Shown in pieces: positions 1 through 9,181 of a stretch of DNA of 37,530 nt. The stretch spans positions 82,869 to 120,398 of the forward strand of contig KI547178.1 in the NCBI GenBank assembly GCA_000497835.1, written 5' to 3'. Under the pieces are notes generated by a model. That model ran no database searches. It was not told where the DNA came from and was given only the letters and a program-made list of their open reading frames with translations. Each line of letters starts with the position of its first letter. The stretch's first letter is position 1. The stretch is from a gamma proteobacterium L18. GTDB lineage: Bacteria; Pseudomonadota; Gammaproteobacteria; Pseudomonadales; Pseudomonadaceae. The position numbers and the translations under genes were made by a program.

Positions 1-116
1 AGCTGCTGATTGGCCACCCGCAAGCCGATGCCCGGCAGGATCAGAAACCCCAGCAGGCTGTAAAGCGCGAGCGCGGTCAGTACGGCGCCGATGGCGCGTA
101 TCAATCCTTTGTGCAT
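1..116 (-). CDS. DUF748-type protein, N-terminal fragment (cut by window edge)
   Basis: Only the first 38 codons are present, read leftward from the ATG at 114-116. The peptide starts MHKGLIRAIGAVLTALALYS and continues through a hydrophobic stretch (LLGFLILPGIGLAVANQQL). This is a single N-terminal membrane anchor with the look of AsmA-like DUF748 proteins, which are large envelope proteins. In P. aeruginosa a DUF748 gene sits next to the acsB-neighbouring methyltransferase, as I recall, so synteny supports the call. The rest of the gene lies outside the window, so length and domains cannot be checked. Confidence 0.6.
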   Translation of the reverse strand, partial: MHKGLIRAIGAVLTALALYSLLGFLILPGIGLRVANQQ

Positions 117-217
117 GGGGGAACGTCTACTGTCTCGAGATAGGAGTGCTTGGAGTATGGCACGCCTATCTGGTTCCGAAGAGTAGTCCGCTTTATGTGT
201 AGGATTTTTCTACAAAC

Positions 218-1234
218 TTACAGTTGTAACACCAGTGTCTTGAGCGGTGGCTGGCCGTCCATGGAGGGGAAATCGCTGGCCGGTTTGATCACCTGCCAAT
301 CGCGCACCGGGCGGCCGGCTTTTTCGGCGCAGCGCAGCACCTGTTCGCGCCAATCGTCGAAAGCCACTTTTGCCAGGTTGTTGCAGCAGATCAGTACGCC
401 GTCATCGGCAGTAGTCAGCAGGGCGGGCTTGAGCAGGCTCTGGTAATCGCGCAGCAGGTCGACGGTGCCGAAGGCACTCTTGGCCCAGGCGGGCGGGTCG
501 AGGAACACCAGGTCGTACTGGCGCTGTTCCAGGCGCGGGTAGCTGGGCAGCTTGTGGCCGCGGCGCTGGCTGATCGGCAGGCCAGCCAGTTGGCGGATGG
601 CCGGGAAGTAGTCCGACTGCACGAAGCTCATGGGCACCAGTGCCGGGTTCAGCGCGCCGTTTTCCTTGCCCACCGCCAGGTTGCCCTCGGCGAAGTCCAG
701 GTTGCACACCTCACGGGCACCGCCGGCCGCAGCCGCCAGGCCGACGCCGCAGGTATAGGCAAACAGATTGAGCACGCTTTTGCCCTGGCTGTTGGCTTTC
801 ACCCAGCCGCGGGCGTTGCGCAGGTCCAGGAAAAGCAGCGGGTCCTGGCCGGCGTGACGGCCGCGCACGCGGTAGTTCAGCCCCCATTCGTGGCCCACCA
901 GGTCGACCAGTGCGGCCTCGTCGGGCTTGTACACGCTGTCCTGGCGATCGATGCGCGAGTTGCCCTTGGAGCGGTCGTTGTAGACCAGCAGCAGCTCCAG
1001 GCCCAACTCGCGGTTGATGGCGTCGTGGATGGCCAGCAAGTCATCGCGCTCAAGGCTGGTGTGGAAGCTTTGCACCATCAGTTGCGGGCCGTAGCGGTCC
1101 ACGGTGAGGCCGCCGGCACCTTCCTGGCTACCGTGGAACAGGCGGTAGCAGTCGGTGCCCTGGGCGTGCAGTTGAGTGAGCAGTTCTTTGCGGGAATCGA
1201 GAGCGGCGCGCAGCGCCTGGTTCATGGTGGACAT
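218..1234 (-). CDS. Class I SAM-dependent methyltransferase (RlmI/RlmK-like)
   Basis: A 338-residue protein starting MSTMNQALRAALDSRKELL. The reading frame stays open further upstream, but that part runs into a repeat element (1307-1476), so I take the ATG at 1234; the ATG at 1225 is a second possibility. The middle carries a SAM-binding motif I (NLFAYTCGVGLAAAAGG) followed by an acidic motif II region (CNLDFAEGN). The motif IV sequence YDLVFLDPPAWAKS is typical of the RlmI/RlmK family of 23S rRNA cytosine or guanine methyltransferases. No clear PUA domain is visible at the N-terminus, so the exact substrate is unknown; rRNA is an inference from the family. It lies downstream of acs and the DUF2236 gene on the same strand, separated from them by the repeat element. 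Confidence 0.85.
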   Translation of the reverse strand: MSTMNQALRAALDSRKELLTQLHAQGTDCYRLFHGSQEGAGGLTVDRYGPQLMVQSFHTSLERDDLLAIHDAINRELGLELLLVYNDRSKGNSRIDRQDSVYKPDEAALVDLVGHEWGLNYRVRGRHAGQDPLLFLDLRNARGWVKANSQGKSVLNLFAYTCGVGLAAAAGGAREVCNLDFAEGNLAVGKENGALNPALVPMSFVQSDYFPAIRQLAGLPISQRRGHKLPSYPRLEQRQYDLVFLDPPAWAKSAFGTVDLLRDYQSLLKPALLTTADDGVLICCNNLAKVAFDDWREQVLRCAEKAGRPVRDWQVIKPASDFPSMDGQPPLKTLVLQL

Positions 1235-1306
1235 GCGCTGTACGCCTGAAAAAAGAGGCGCCAGTTTAATCGTTGTGGGGCGGTGGGGGAAATCGGTGTC
1301 GTCTGC

Positions 1307-1476
1307 TTCCCGAGCTTCGCTCGGTCCCACACCTTTCAGGCCATGTGAGTCAGGCAGGCAAAGCACTTAGCCTTTGGATGCACCGCAGGCCAATCTGTGT
1401 GGCGACCAAAAGCTAAGTGCTTTGCCTCACTGACACCACTGCCGCGAACGGTGTGGGACCGAGCAAAGCTCGGGAA
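1307..1476. repeat. 170-bp palindromic MITE-like element, copy 1 (REP ends)
   Basis: The ends are inverted REP-type sequences (TTCCCGAGCTTCGCTCGGTC at the left, its near-complement at the right). Inside them lie inverted arms: GGCAAAGCACTTAG at the left and CTAAGTGCTTTGCC at the right, and the right arm continues into CACTGCCGCGAACGGTGT. The left inner arm has diverged (ACACCTTTCAGG). The short core is asymmetric and reads in the opposite orientation to the core of the copy at 30421-30589. There is no ORF of its own. Confidence 0.85.
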
Positions 1477-1491
1477 CAGGGCGACGCGGAG

Positions 1492-2361
1492 TCAGGCGAT
1501 GCCCATGCGGCGCCTGGCGCGGTGGACGGAGCCATCGCGCACGGCCCAGCGCAGCACGGGCGCGGTGCTATTGATGCCACTGCGCACCATGCGGCGCTTC
1601 AGATCGCTCTGGGGCAACTCCAGCATCGCGCTGGCCCAGTCAGGCAGCAGGTCAACCCCCGCCTGCATCATCAACGCTCCAAACGGTTTGGCCAGGCGGC
1701 TGGGTGCCGGGGCGTTCATCAACAGGCGGATCACCTCGCGGCTACGGTGGTCACACACCAACTGCGGCCGAATGCCCTCCAGGTACTGCGCAATCTCCTG
1801 CCGCGACGCTGGCACATGCCGCGCCCCCAGGCGCTCGGCGATCAGGGCGATTTCCGCGTAGTAGCGATCCTGGTCCGCCAGTGACAGGTGCGGGTTGCGA
1901 TAGCGCAGATGCGCCGCCAGAAAATGACTGACCTCCGCCACATGCACCCAGGTCAGCAGCTCCGGGTCGCTGGCCGCATAGGCGCGCCCGTCCTCGGCAT
2001 GGCCGGTGACCTGCAGATGAATGGTGCGCACCTTGTCGATCAGCCAATTGGCATCGCCGCTGGCGCCGAAGGTGGTGCCGGAGATGAATTGCCCGGTACG
2101 GCGTAGCCGCCCCAGCATGTCGGTGCGGAAGTTGGAATGGTCCCACACCCCGGCCAGGGCCAATGGGTGCAACGCTTGCAGCATCAGCGCGCTGATGCCG
2201 CCCACCAGCATGCTGGTGAAGTCGCCATGCACCTGCCAGCACACCGCCTCGGGCCCGAACAGGCCAGGGTCGCCCTTGGGGTTTTCCAGGTCCAGCTGGC
2301 CCAGGGACAGGCCGGTCAGGCTCAGCACTTGTTTCTCGATGCGGCGGCGAATGAATTCCAT
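1492..2361 (-). CDS. DUF2236 / MpaB-family oxygenase-like protein
   Basis: A 289-residue protein (MEFIRRRIEKQVLSLTGLS...) with the hallmarks of the DUF2236 (ER-bound oxygenase MpaB/MpaB'/rubber oxygenase) family. These include an early GPEAVCWQVHGDFTSMLVGG segment, then LMLQALHPLALAGVWDHS and a long helical C-terminus. Family members bind heme b in latex-clearing protein, and the histidine in the LHPLALAG region fits that fold. I chose the ATG at 2361 over a TTG two codons earlier. It starts 48 bp after the acs stop on the same strand, so it is probably co-transcribed with acs. Substrate unknown. The family call is firm; catalytic activity is inferred. Confidence 0.85.
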   Translation of the reverse strand: MEFIRRRIEKQVLSLTGLSLGQLDLENPKGDPGLFGPEAVCWQVHGDFTSMLVGGISALMLQALHPLALAGVWDHSNFRTDMLGRLRRTGQFISGTTFGASGDANWLIDKVRTIHLQVTGHAEDGRAYAASDPELLTWVHVAEVSHFLAAHLRYRNPHLSLADQDRYYAEIALIAERLGARHVPASRQEIAQYLEGIRPQLVCDHRSREVIRLLMNAPAPSRLAKPFGALMMQAGVDLLPDWASAMLELPQSDLKRRMVRSGINSTAPVLRWAVRDGSVHRARRRMGIA

Positions 2362-2409
2362 GGGCAACTTGGGTCGGGGCGCGGCCGGGGCAAGCCGGTC
2401 GCGCAGGGT

Positions 2410-4347
<1,938 letters not shown>

Positions 4348-4424
4348 GGCGGTGGTCCTTGTTCTTGTGGTTCACAAGGACAAGGGTGGACCCACATCGC
4401 CAGCCCGGCAAGCCTGCGCTTTTC

Positions 4425-4511
4425 GTGGGACCGGGCGAAGCTCGGGAAAAGCACGACCCGGTATGGCTGCTACACCGAGGCGTGCTTTTCCCGAGCTTCG
4501 CCCGGTCCCAC
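4425..4511. repeat. REP pair, perfect 31-bp inverted repeat
   Basis: The arms at 4425-4455 and 4481-4511 are perfect reverse complements over 31 bp (core GTGGGACCGGGCGAAGCTCG) separated by 25 bp. The pair lies between the acs start and the pgi terminator, and its outer sequence is the same class as the ends of the elements at 1307 and 30421. Confidence 0.9.
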
Positions 4512-4537
4512 AGAGAGGGAGGGGGTAACGGGCGGGC

Positions 4538-4564
4538 AAAAAAATCCCCTCGGGTGAGGGGATT
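4538..4564 (-). terminator. Rho-independent terminator of pgi
   Basis: On the minus strand AATCCCCTC pairs with GAGGGGATT (9 bp; forward positions 4543-4551 and 4556-4564) around a 4-nt loop, followed by seven T residues (forward 4538-4544). It begins a few bases after the pgi stop. Confidence 0.9.
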
Positions 4565-4570
4565 CTTTGA

Positions 4571-6235
4571 TCAGCCGCGGTGACGGCCGCGGAAGTAGTT
4601 GATCAGGCCCTGGGTGGACGCGTCCTCGGCCGGCTCTTCGATGCCGCCGGTCAGGCGCTGGTAGACGCCCTTGCCCAGTTCCTTGCCCAACTCCACGCCC
4701 CATTGGTCGAAGGCGTTGATGCCCCACAGCACGCTCTGCACGAACACCTTGTGCTCGTACATCGCCACCAGGGCGCCCAAGCGACGTGGGCTGATGCGTT
4801 CAACCACCAGGGTGTTGCTCGGGCGGTTGCCCGGGATCACCTTGTGTGGCGCCAGTTTCTGGATGGCGGCTTCATCCATGCCTTTGTCACGCAGCTCGGC
4901 CTCGGCCTCGGCGCGGGTCTTGCCCAGCATCAGCGCCTGGCTCTGCGACAGGCAGTTGGCGAACAGCCACTGATGGTGGTCGGCTACCGGGTTGAAGCTG
5001 ACCACTGGCACGATGAAGTCAGCTGGGATCAACTGAGTGCCCTGGTGCAGCAACTGGTGGTAGGCGTGCTGGCCGTTGCAACCCACGCCGCCCCAGATGA
5101 CCGGGCCGGTGTCGGTGGTGACGGGGCTGCCGTCCTGGCGCACGCTCTTGCCGTTGGACTCCATGTCCAGCTGCTGCAGGTGCTTGGTGATATTGCGCAG
5201 GTAGTGGTCGTACGGCAGGATCGCGTGGGCCTGCGAGCCCCAGAAGTTGCCGTACCACACGCCCAGCAGGGCCAGCAGCACCGGCATGTTCTGTTCGAAC
5301 GGCGCGGTCTGGAAGTGCTGGTCCATGGTGTAGGCACCGGACAGCAACTCCTTGAAGTTGGCGGTGCCGATGGCCAGGGCAATCGGCAGGCCGATGGCCG
5401 ACCACAGCGAGTAACGGCCGCCTACCCAGTCCCACATCGGGAAGATGTTTTCTTCACGGATGCCGAAGGCCACGGCGGCCGCGTTATTGCTCGACACGGC
5501 GATGAAGTGGCGGTGCAGCTCGGCTTCCGAGCCACCCTGGGCCAAGTACCAGGCACGGGCGGCCTGGGCGTTCTTCAGGGTTTCCAGGGTGCTGAACGAC
5601 TTCGACGAGACGATGAACAGCGTGGTCTCGGCGCGCAGCTTGGTGGCCAGCTCGTGGAACTCGCTGCCGTCGATGTTGGCCAGGTAATGGCAGCGCACGC
5701 CTTTCTGGGCGTACGGCAGCAGGGCTTCGGACACCAGCTCCGGGCCCAGGAACGAGCCGCCGATGCCGATGTTCACCACGTCCGTGATCGGCTTTTCGGT
5801 GTAGCCGCGCCACAGGCCGTCGTGGATACGGGTGACCAGCTCGGTGATCTGGTTCAGCACCTTATGCACTTCGGGCATGATGTTGGTGCCGTTGACGTTG
5901 AGCTTGTCGCCCACCGGGCGGCGCAGGGCGGTGTGCAGCGCCGGGCGGCCTTCGGAGGCGTTGAGCAGCTCGCCGGCGAACATCGACTTGATGGCGCCCT
6001 GCAGGTCCACTTCACCGGCCAGCTTGACCAGCAGGTCGCGGGTTTCGGTGGTGATCAGGTTTTTCGAGTAGTCGAGGAACAGCCCGCAACCACTCAGGGA
6101 AAATTGGTGAAAACGCTGCGGATCGGCCGCGAAGGCTTCGCGCATGCTGAAATCCTGCATGGCCTGGCGGTGCTCGGTAAGGGCTTGCCAGGCGGGCAGA
6201 GCGGTAACGTCGTGGGGGGTACGGTAATACGCCAT
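4571..6235 (-). CDS. pgi: Glucose-6-phosphate isomerase
   Basis: A 554-residue enzyme that interconverts glucose-6-phosphate and fructose-6-phosphate. Pseudomonads lack phosphofructokinase, so it serves mainly gluconeogenesis and the Entner-Doudoroff cycle. Seen in the sequence: CGLFLDYSKNLIT near the N-terminus, the sugar-phosphate-binding segment VNIGIGGSFLGPELV, the FIVSSKSFSTLETL loop, WDWVGGRYSLWSAIG, and the C-terminal signature INAFDQWGVELGKELGK. The ATG at 6235 (MAYYRTPHDVTALPAWQAL) has an AAGGAAA ribosome site about 9 nt upstream and gives the usual family length. An upstream in-frame extension of 13 residues is unlikely to be used. It ends in its own terminator and is separated from acs by a REP pair. 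Confidence 0.97.
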   Translation of the reverse strand: MAYYRTPHDVTALPAWQALTEHRQAMQDFSMREAFAADPQRFHQFSLSGCGLFLDYSKNLITTETRDLLVKLAGEVDLQGAIKSMFAGELLNASEGRPALHTALRRPVGDKLNVNGTNIMPEVHKVLNQITELVTRIHDGLWRGYTEKPITDVVNIGIGGSFLGPELVSEALLPYAQKGVRCHYLANIDGSEFHELATKLRAETTLFIVSSKSFSTLETLKNAQAARAWYLAQGGSEAELHRHFIAVSSNNAAAVAFGIREENIFPMWDWVGGRYSLWSAIGLPIALAIGTANFKELLSGAYTMDQHFQTAPFEQNMPVLLALLGVWYGNFWGSQAHAILPYDHYLRNITKHLQQLDMESNGKSVRQDGSPVTTDTGPVIWGGVGCNGQHAYHQLLHQGTQLIPADFIVPVVSFNPVADHHQWLFANCLSQSQALMLGKTRAEAEAELRDKGMDEAAIQKLAPHKVIPGNRPSNTLVVERISPRRLGALVAMYEHKVFVQSVLWGINAFDQWGVELGKELGKGVYQRLTGGIEEPAEDASTQGLINYFRGRHRG

Positions 6236-6323
6236 CGCTGCGGGTTTCCTTGTACTTGAACAGCCGTTGGACACGGAGGCGGTCCGGTCGGTTGTATAAA
6301 ACTTTCATCAGGCCTGAGGACCC

Positions 6324-6416
6324 CCTGTAGGAGCGGACTGTGTCCGCGAAGGCCCCACCGCGTTTTACCTGGTGCTACGCGGGTAGTTCTTCGCGGGCAC
6401 GGCCCGCTCCTACAGG
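6324..6416. repeat. REP pair of a different class
   Basis: The left unit CCTGTAGGAGCGGACTGTGT continues CCGCGAAGG (6324-6352). The right unit CTTCGCGGGCACGGCCCGCT continues CCTACAGG (about 6389-6416). They are inverted and imperfect in the middle. The pair lies between panC and pgi, the place occupied by panD in P. aeruginosa. Confidence 0.85.
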
Positions 6417-6475
6417 TGTGTCCACCGTAAACGCTCCGGACCTTTTTATCAGCTCCGGGCCTTGCAGGATAGCAG

Positions 6476-7330
6476 TCAGGCGTCGAGGTTCAGGTGCAGA
6501 TTGTCGATCAGGCGCGTGCTGCCGATGTAGGCCGCGGCAATGATCACCACGTCGCGGTCCTCGGCAGTGGCCGGGCGCAGGTTGATGCCGTGGCGGATCT
6601 CGAAGTAGTCGGTCTTGAAACCGGCTGCCGTGATCTGCTCGCGCGCTTCGCCCAGCAGGCGCTCGTAGTCGCGTTCGCCGCCTTCGATGGCCTTGGCCAC
6701 CTGCTGCATGGAACGGTACAGGGCCGGCGCGGTAGCGCGCTGCTCGGTGGTCAGGTAGCCGTTGCGCGAGGACAGCGCCAGGCCGTCCTCGGCGCGTACG
6801 GTGGGCTCGCCGATGATCTGGATGGGCATGTTCAGGTCACGCACCAGCGCGCGGATCACCGCCAGTTGCTGGTAGTCCTTCTGGCCGAACACGGCCAGGT
6901 CCGGCTGCACCATGTTGAACAGCTTGCTGACCACGGTGGCCACGCCCTCGAAATGCCCGGGGCGGCTGGCGCCACACAGGCCTTCGGACAGGTGCGGGAC
7001 GCTGACGCGGGTCTGCACGCCCATGCCGTCGGGGTACATCTCTTCCACGGTGGGGGCGAACAGCAGGTGGCAGCCGGCCTGCACCAGTTTTTCCTGGTCG
7101 GCGGCGAGGGTGCGCGGGTACTTGTCCAGGTCTTCGGCAGGGCCGAACTGCAGCGGGTTGACGAAGATGCTCGCCACCACGAAGTCCACGCGCTGGGCGG
7201 CCTTGGTCACCAGCGCGGCATGGCCGCTGTGCAGGTTGCCCATGGTGGGCACGAAGCCGATGCGCTTGCCTTCGCTACGGGCGCGCGCCACGGCGGCGCG
7301 CAGTTCTTTTACGGTCTTGACGGTGTTCAT
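6476..7330 (-). CDS. panC: Pantothenate synthetase (pantoate--beta-alanine ligase)
   Basis: A 284-residue enzyme that joins pantoate and beta-alanine, using ATP, to make pantothenate (vitamin B5). It shows the PTMGNLHSGHAALV motif (an HxGH nucleotidyl-transferase signature), FVNPLQFGPAEDLDKYPRT, VFGQKDYQQLAVIRALVRDLN and the LSSRNGYLT loop. Its ATG overlaps the panB stop as ATGA (7327-7330), so the two are translationally coupled. No panD follows before pgi, so beta-alanine must come from elsewhere. Confidence 0.97.
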   Translation of the reverse strand: MNTVKTVKELRAAVARARSEGKRIGFVPTMGNLHSGHAALVTKAAQRVDFVVASIFVNPLQFGPAEDLDKYPRTLAADQEKLVQAGCHLLFAPTVEEMYPDGMGVQTRVSVPHLSEGLCGASRPGHFEGVATVVSKLFNMVQPDLAVFGQKDYQQLAVIRALVRDLNMPIQIIGEPTVRAEDGLALSSRNGYLTTEQRATAPALYRSMQQVAKAIEGGERDYERLLGEAREQITAAGFKTDYFEIRHGINLRPATAEDRDVVIIAAAYIGSTRLIDNLHLNLDA

Positions 7331-8127
7331 GCATTAAATCCGTGTTCGGTACCCGGGAAGCTGACTTCCTTGACGGCGGTGACGTAGGCGCTCAGGGCGC
7401 TCTGGATGTCCGGCTGGCCGACCATGAAGTTCTTCACGAACTTGGGCACGCGGCCGGTCAGCGACAGGCCCAGCATGTCGTGCAGCACCAGTACCTGACC
7501 GTCGACGGCGCTGCCTGCGCCAATGCCGATGACCGGTACCTTGACCGCCTGGGTAATCTCGGCGGCCAGTTCGCTGGGCACGCATTCAAGCAGGATCATC
7601 GCCGCGCCAGCCTGTTCCAGGGCGATGGCGTCAGCGCGCATCTGCCGCGCCTGGGCTTCGTTGCGGCCTTGCACTTTATAGCCGCCCAGCACGTTGACCG
7701 TCTGCGGCGTGAGGCCCATGTGCGCACACACCGGCACGCCGCGTTCGGCCAGCAGGCGGATCGACTCGGCCAGCCAGGCCGCGCCTTCCACCTTGACCAT
7801 GTGCGCGCCGGCCTGCATCAGCTGGGCGCTGTTGGCGAACGTCTGTTCCAGGGTGGCGCAGGCCATGAACGGCAGGTCTGCCAGGATCAGCGCGCCTTCG
7901 TTGCCGCGTTTGACGCTGGCCACGTGGTAGGCCATTTCGGCGTTGGTGACGGGCAGGGTGCTGTCGTGGCCTTGCAAGACCATGCCCAGCGAATCGCCGA
8001 CCAGCAGGATTTCCACACCCGCCTGGCAGGCTGCCTGGGCGAAGGTCGCGTCATAGCAGGTCAGCATGGCGATTTTCTCACCCTTGAGCTTGAGGCTCTG
8101 CAGGGTGGTCAGGGTGATTTCTGGCAT
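7327..8127 (-). CDS. panB: 3-methyl-2-oxobutanoate hydroxymethyltransferase
   Basis: A 266-residue enzyme that transfers a hydroxymethyl group from 5,10-methylene-tetrahydrofolate to ketoisovalerate, giving ketopantoate. It shows MLTCYDATFAQAACQAGVEI and VGDSLGMVLQGHDSTLPVT (an Asp that binds the metal), ILADLPFM, HMVKVEG and VCAHMGLTPQTVNVLGGYKVQG. The start at 8127 (MPEITLTTLQSLKLKGEKI) has a GAGGA site about 9 nt upstream; the ATG at 8142 has none and would overlap that site. It is the first gene of panB-panC. The ketoisovalerate comes from the valine pathway encoded by ilvI-ilvH-ilvC in the same window. Confidence 0.97.
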   Translation of the reverse strand: MPEITLTTLQSLKLKGEKIAMLTCYDATFAQAACQAGVEILLVGDSLGMVLQGHDSTLPVTNAEMAYHVASVKRGNEGALILADLPFMACATLEQTFANSAQLMQAGAHMVKVEGAAWLAESIRLLAERGVPVCAHMGLTPQTVNVLGGYKVQGRNEAQARQMRADAIALEQAGAAMILLECVPSELAAEITQAVKVPVIGIGAGSAVDGQVLVLHDMLGLSLTGRVPKFVKNFMVGQPDIQSALSAYVTAVKEVSFPGTEHGFNA

Positions 8128-8151
8128 CAAAGGGGTCCTCATTCAGGCGCC

Positions 8152-8180
8152 GTGATTACTGCTCTCAATAAGCGGGTCAA
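8152..8180 (-). promoter_or_regulatory. Candidate sigma-70 promoter for panB-panC
   Basis: On the minus strand TTGACC (forward 8175-8180) is followed after 17 bp by AATCAC (forward 8152-8157). The -35 match is good (5 of 6) and the -10 match is poor (3 of 6). The spacing and the position 25 bp upstream of the panB start are what make it a candidate. Confidence 0.3.
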
Positions 8181-8370
8181 ACACAACATCATCTGCCGTG
8201 ATGTTTAGGAGACGGCCACCATCAGGCCGCTCCGCGCCGTTTTGCTGCGTTAGGGCGCAACGGGATGCCTATAGTCGTGAGGAGGGGGCGGGAAGTCAAT
8301 TGGATGTGTTACGGGTGTGTTACTGGGTGGGGGGATTGTGTGTTACCGGGGGGGCTGGGGAGGGGGCGCC

Positions 8371-8423
8371 ATGGGATTGCATTAGGGCGACCAGGTGTTC
8401 GCCTTGAGGGATTTGTCGTTCAT
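8371..8423 (+). repeat. 33-bp unit and linker, left flank of composite element
   Basis: Positions 8371-8403 (ATGGGATTGCATTAGGGCGA and on) match two tandem 33-bp units at 37425-37457 and 37458-37490. The following TTGAGG-ATTT linker also recurs there, directly before the same GAGATCGAGCGCCGCCCGCG arm. This shows that 8371-8423 belongs to the repeat and is not panB upstream DNA. Confidence 0.75.
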
Positions 8424-8648
8424 GAGATCGAGCGCCGCCCGCGCGGCGCTTCCCGGGCAGAGCCCGGTCCTACATTTGTTTCGGGCCAATTATGCCCGAG
8501 GGATCGCCTTGTCCGCCTTGGTGGCACCAACACAAATCTTCAGTGAAAAAACAAAGCGGTCAAGGCGATGGCATTGGCAAAACTGGCCCGAAACAAATGT
8601 AGGACCGGGCTCTGCCCGGGAAGCGCCGTGCGGACGGCGCTCGATCTC
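8424..8648. repeat. 225-bp composite palindromic element
   Basis: Long inverted arms run inward from 8424 and 8648 for about 63 bp with only two mismatches. From outside inward they hold an outer module (GAGATCGAGCGCC, GCGGCGC), a REP module (TTCCCGGGCAGAGCCCGGTC) and an inner module (TACATTTGTTTCGGGCCA). Weaker pairing continues (ATCGCCTTG with CAAGGCGAT). It fills most of the 570-bp gap between folK and panB; apart from the panB promoter candidate I see nothing else in that gap. Confidence 0.85.
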
Positions 8649-8697
8649 AAGAACGCCACAAAAGCCAAAGCGAACGCCTGTCAGCCCAAACGCAACC

Positions 8698-9177
8698 TCA
8701 AGCCAACCGCTCCAACCCCTCAAACGGACAACCAGCCAGCAGATCAGCCAAATGCCGCCCATCCGCCAACCGCAATCCCGCAGGCGCCACCTCAGCCAAC
8801 GGATATAACACAAACGCCCGCACATGCATCTGATAATGCGGCACCTTCAACCGAGGCTCATCAATCACTCGATCGCCAAACAACAGCACATCCAGGTCCA
8901 ACGTCCGCGGCCCCCAGCGCTCGGCGCGCACGCGGCCCTGGTCGTTCTCGATGGCCTGCAAGGCATCCAGCAACACCAACGGCGCCAACGAGGTCTCCAG
9001 CCGCGCCACCGCATTGGTGTAACGCGGCTGCCCCGGCGACAGCGATTCGCTGCTGTACAGCGCCGACACCGTCAGCCCCTGGCTGGAAGGCAACTGCCCC
9101 AGCGCCTCGATGGCCTGGCGCAGTTGCTCGGCAGGTTCGGCCAGGTTGCTGCCCAGGCCGATGTAAACGACTTCCAT
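8698..9177 (-). CDS. folK: 2-amino-4-hydroxy-6-hydroxymethyldihydropteridine pyrophosphokinase
   Basis: A 159-residue folate enzyme (HPPK) that pyrophosphorylates 6-hydroxymethyl-7,8-dihydropterin using ATP. It opens with MEVVYIGLGSNLAEPAEQL and carries the signature RWGPRTLDLDVLLFG, where the two aspartates bind magnesium, plus the HYQMHVRAFVLYPLAEVAP segment. The ATG at 9177 lies 4 nt beyond the pcnB stop (9182-9184) on the same strand, so the two are probably one transcript; an in-frame extension upstream would overlap pcnB. The pcnB-folK pairing is usual in gamma-proteobacteria. Confidence 0.97.
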   Translation of the reverse strand: MEVVYIGLGSNLAEPAEQLRQAIEALGQLPSSQGLTVSALYSSESLSPGQPRYTNAVARLETSLAPLVLLDALQAIENDQGRVRAERWGPRTLDLDVLLFGDRVIDEPRLKVPHYQMHVRAFVLYPLAEVAPAGLRLADGRHLADLLAGCPFEGLERLA

Positions 9178-9181
9178 CGCC

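Noticed and set aside
1235..1366. N-terminal extension of the methyltransferase (MLCLPDSHG...)
   Set aside because: The extension is translated repeat DNA; near-identical MLCL peptides arise at the other two copies of the element.
4580..6259. 559-codon open frame on the plus strand opposite pgi
   Set aside because: Antisense shadow of a clear pgi gene; no motif and no ribosome site.
8265..8825. Short ORFs in the folK-panB gap
   Set aside because: They run through the composite palindromic element, and similar peptides recur at other repeats.
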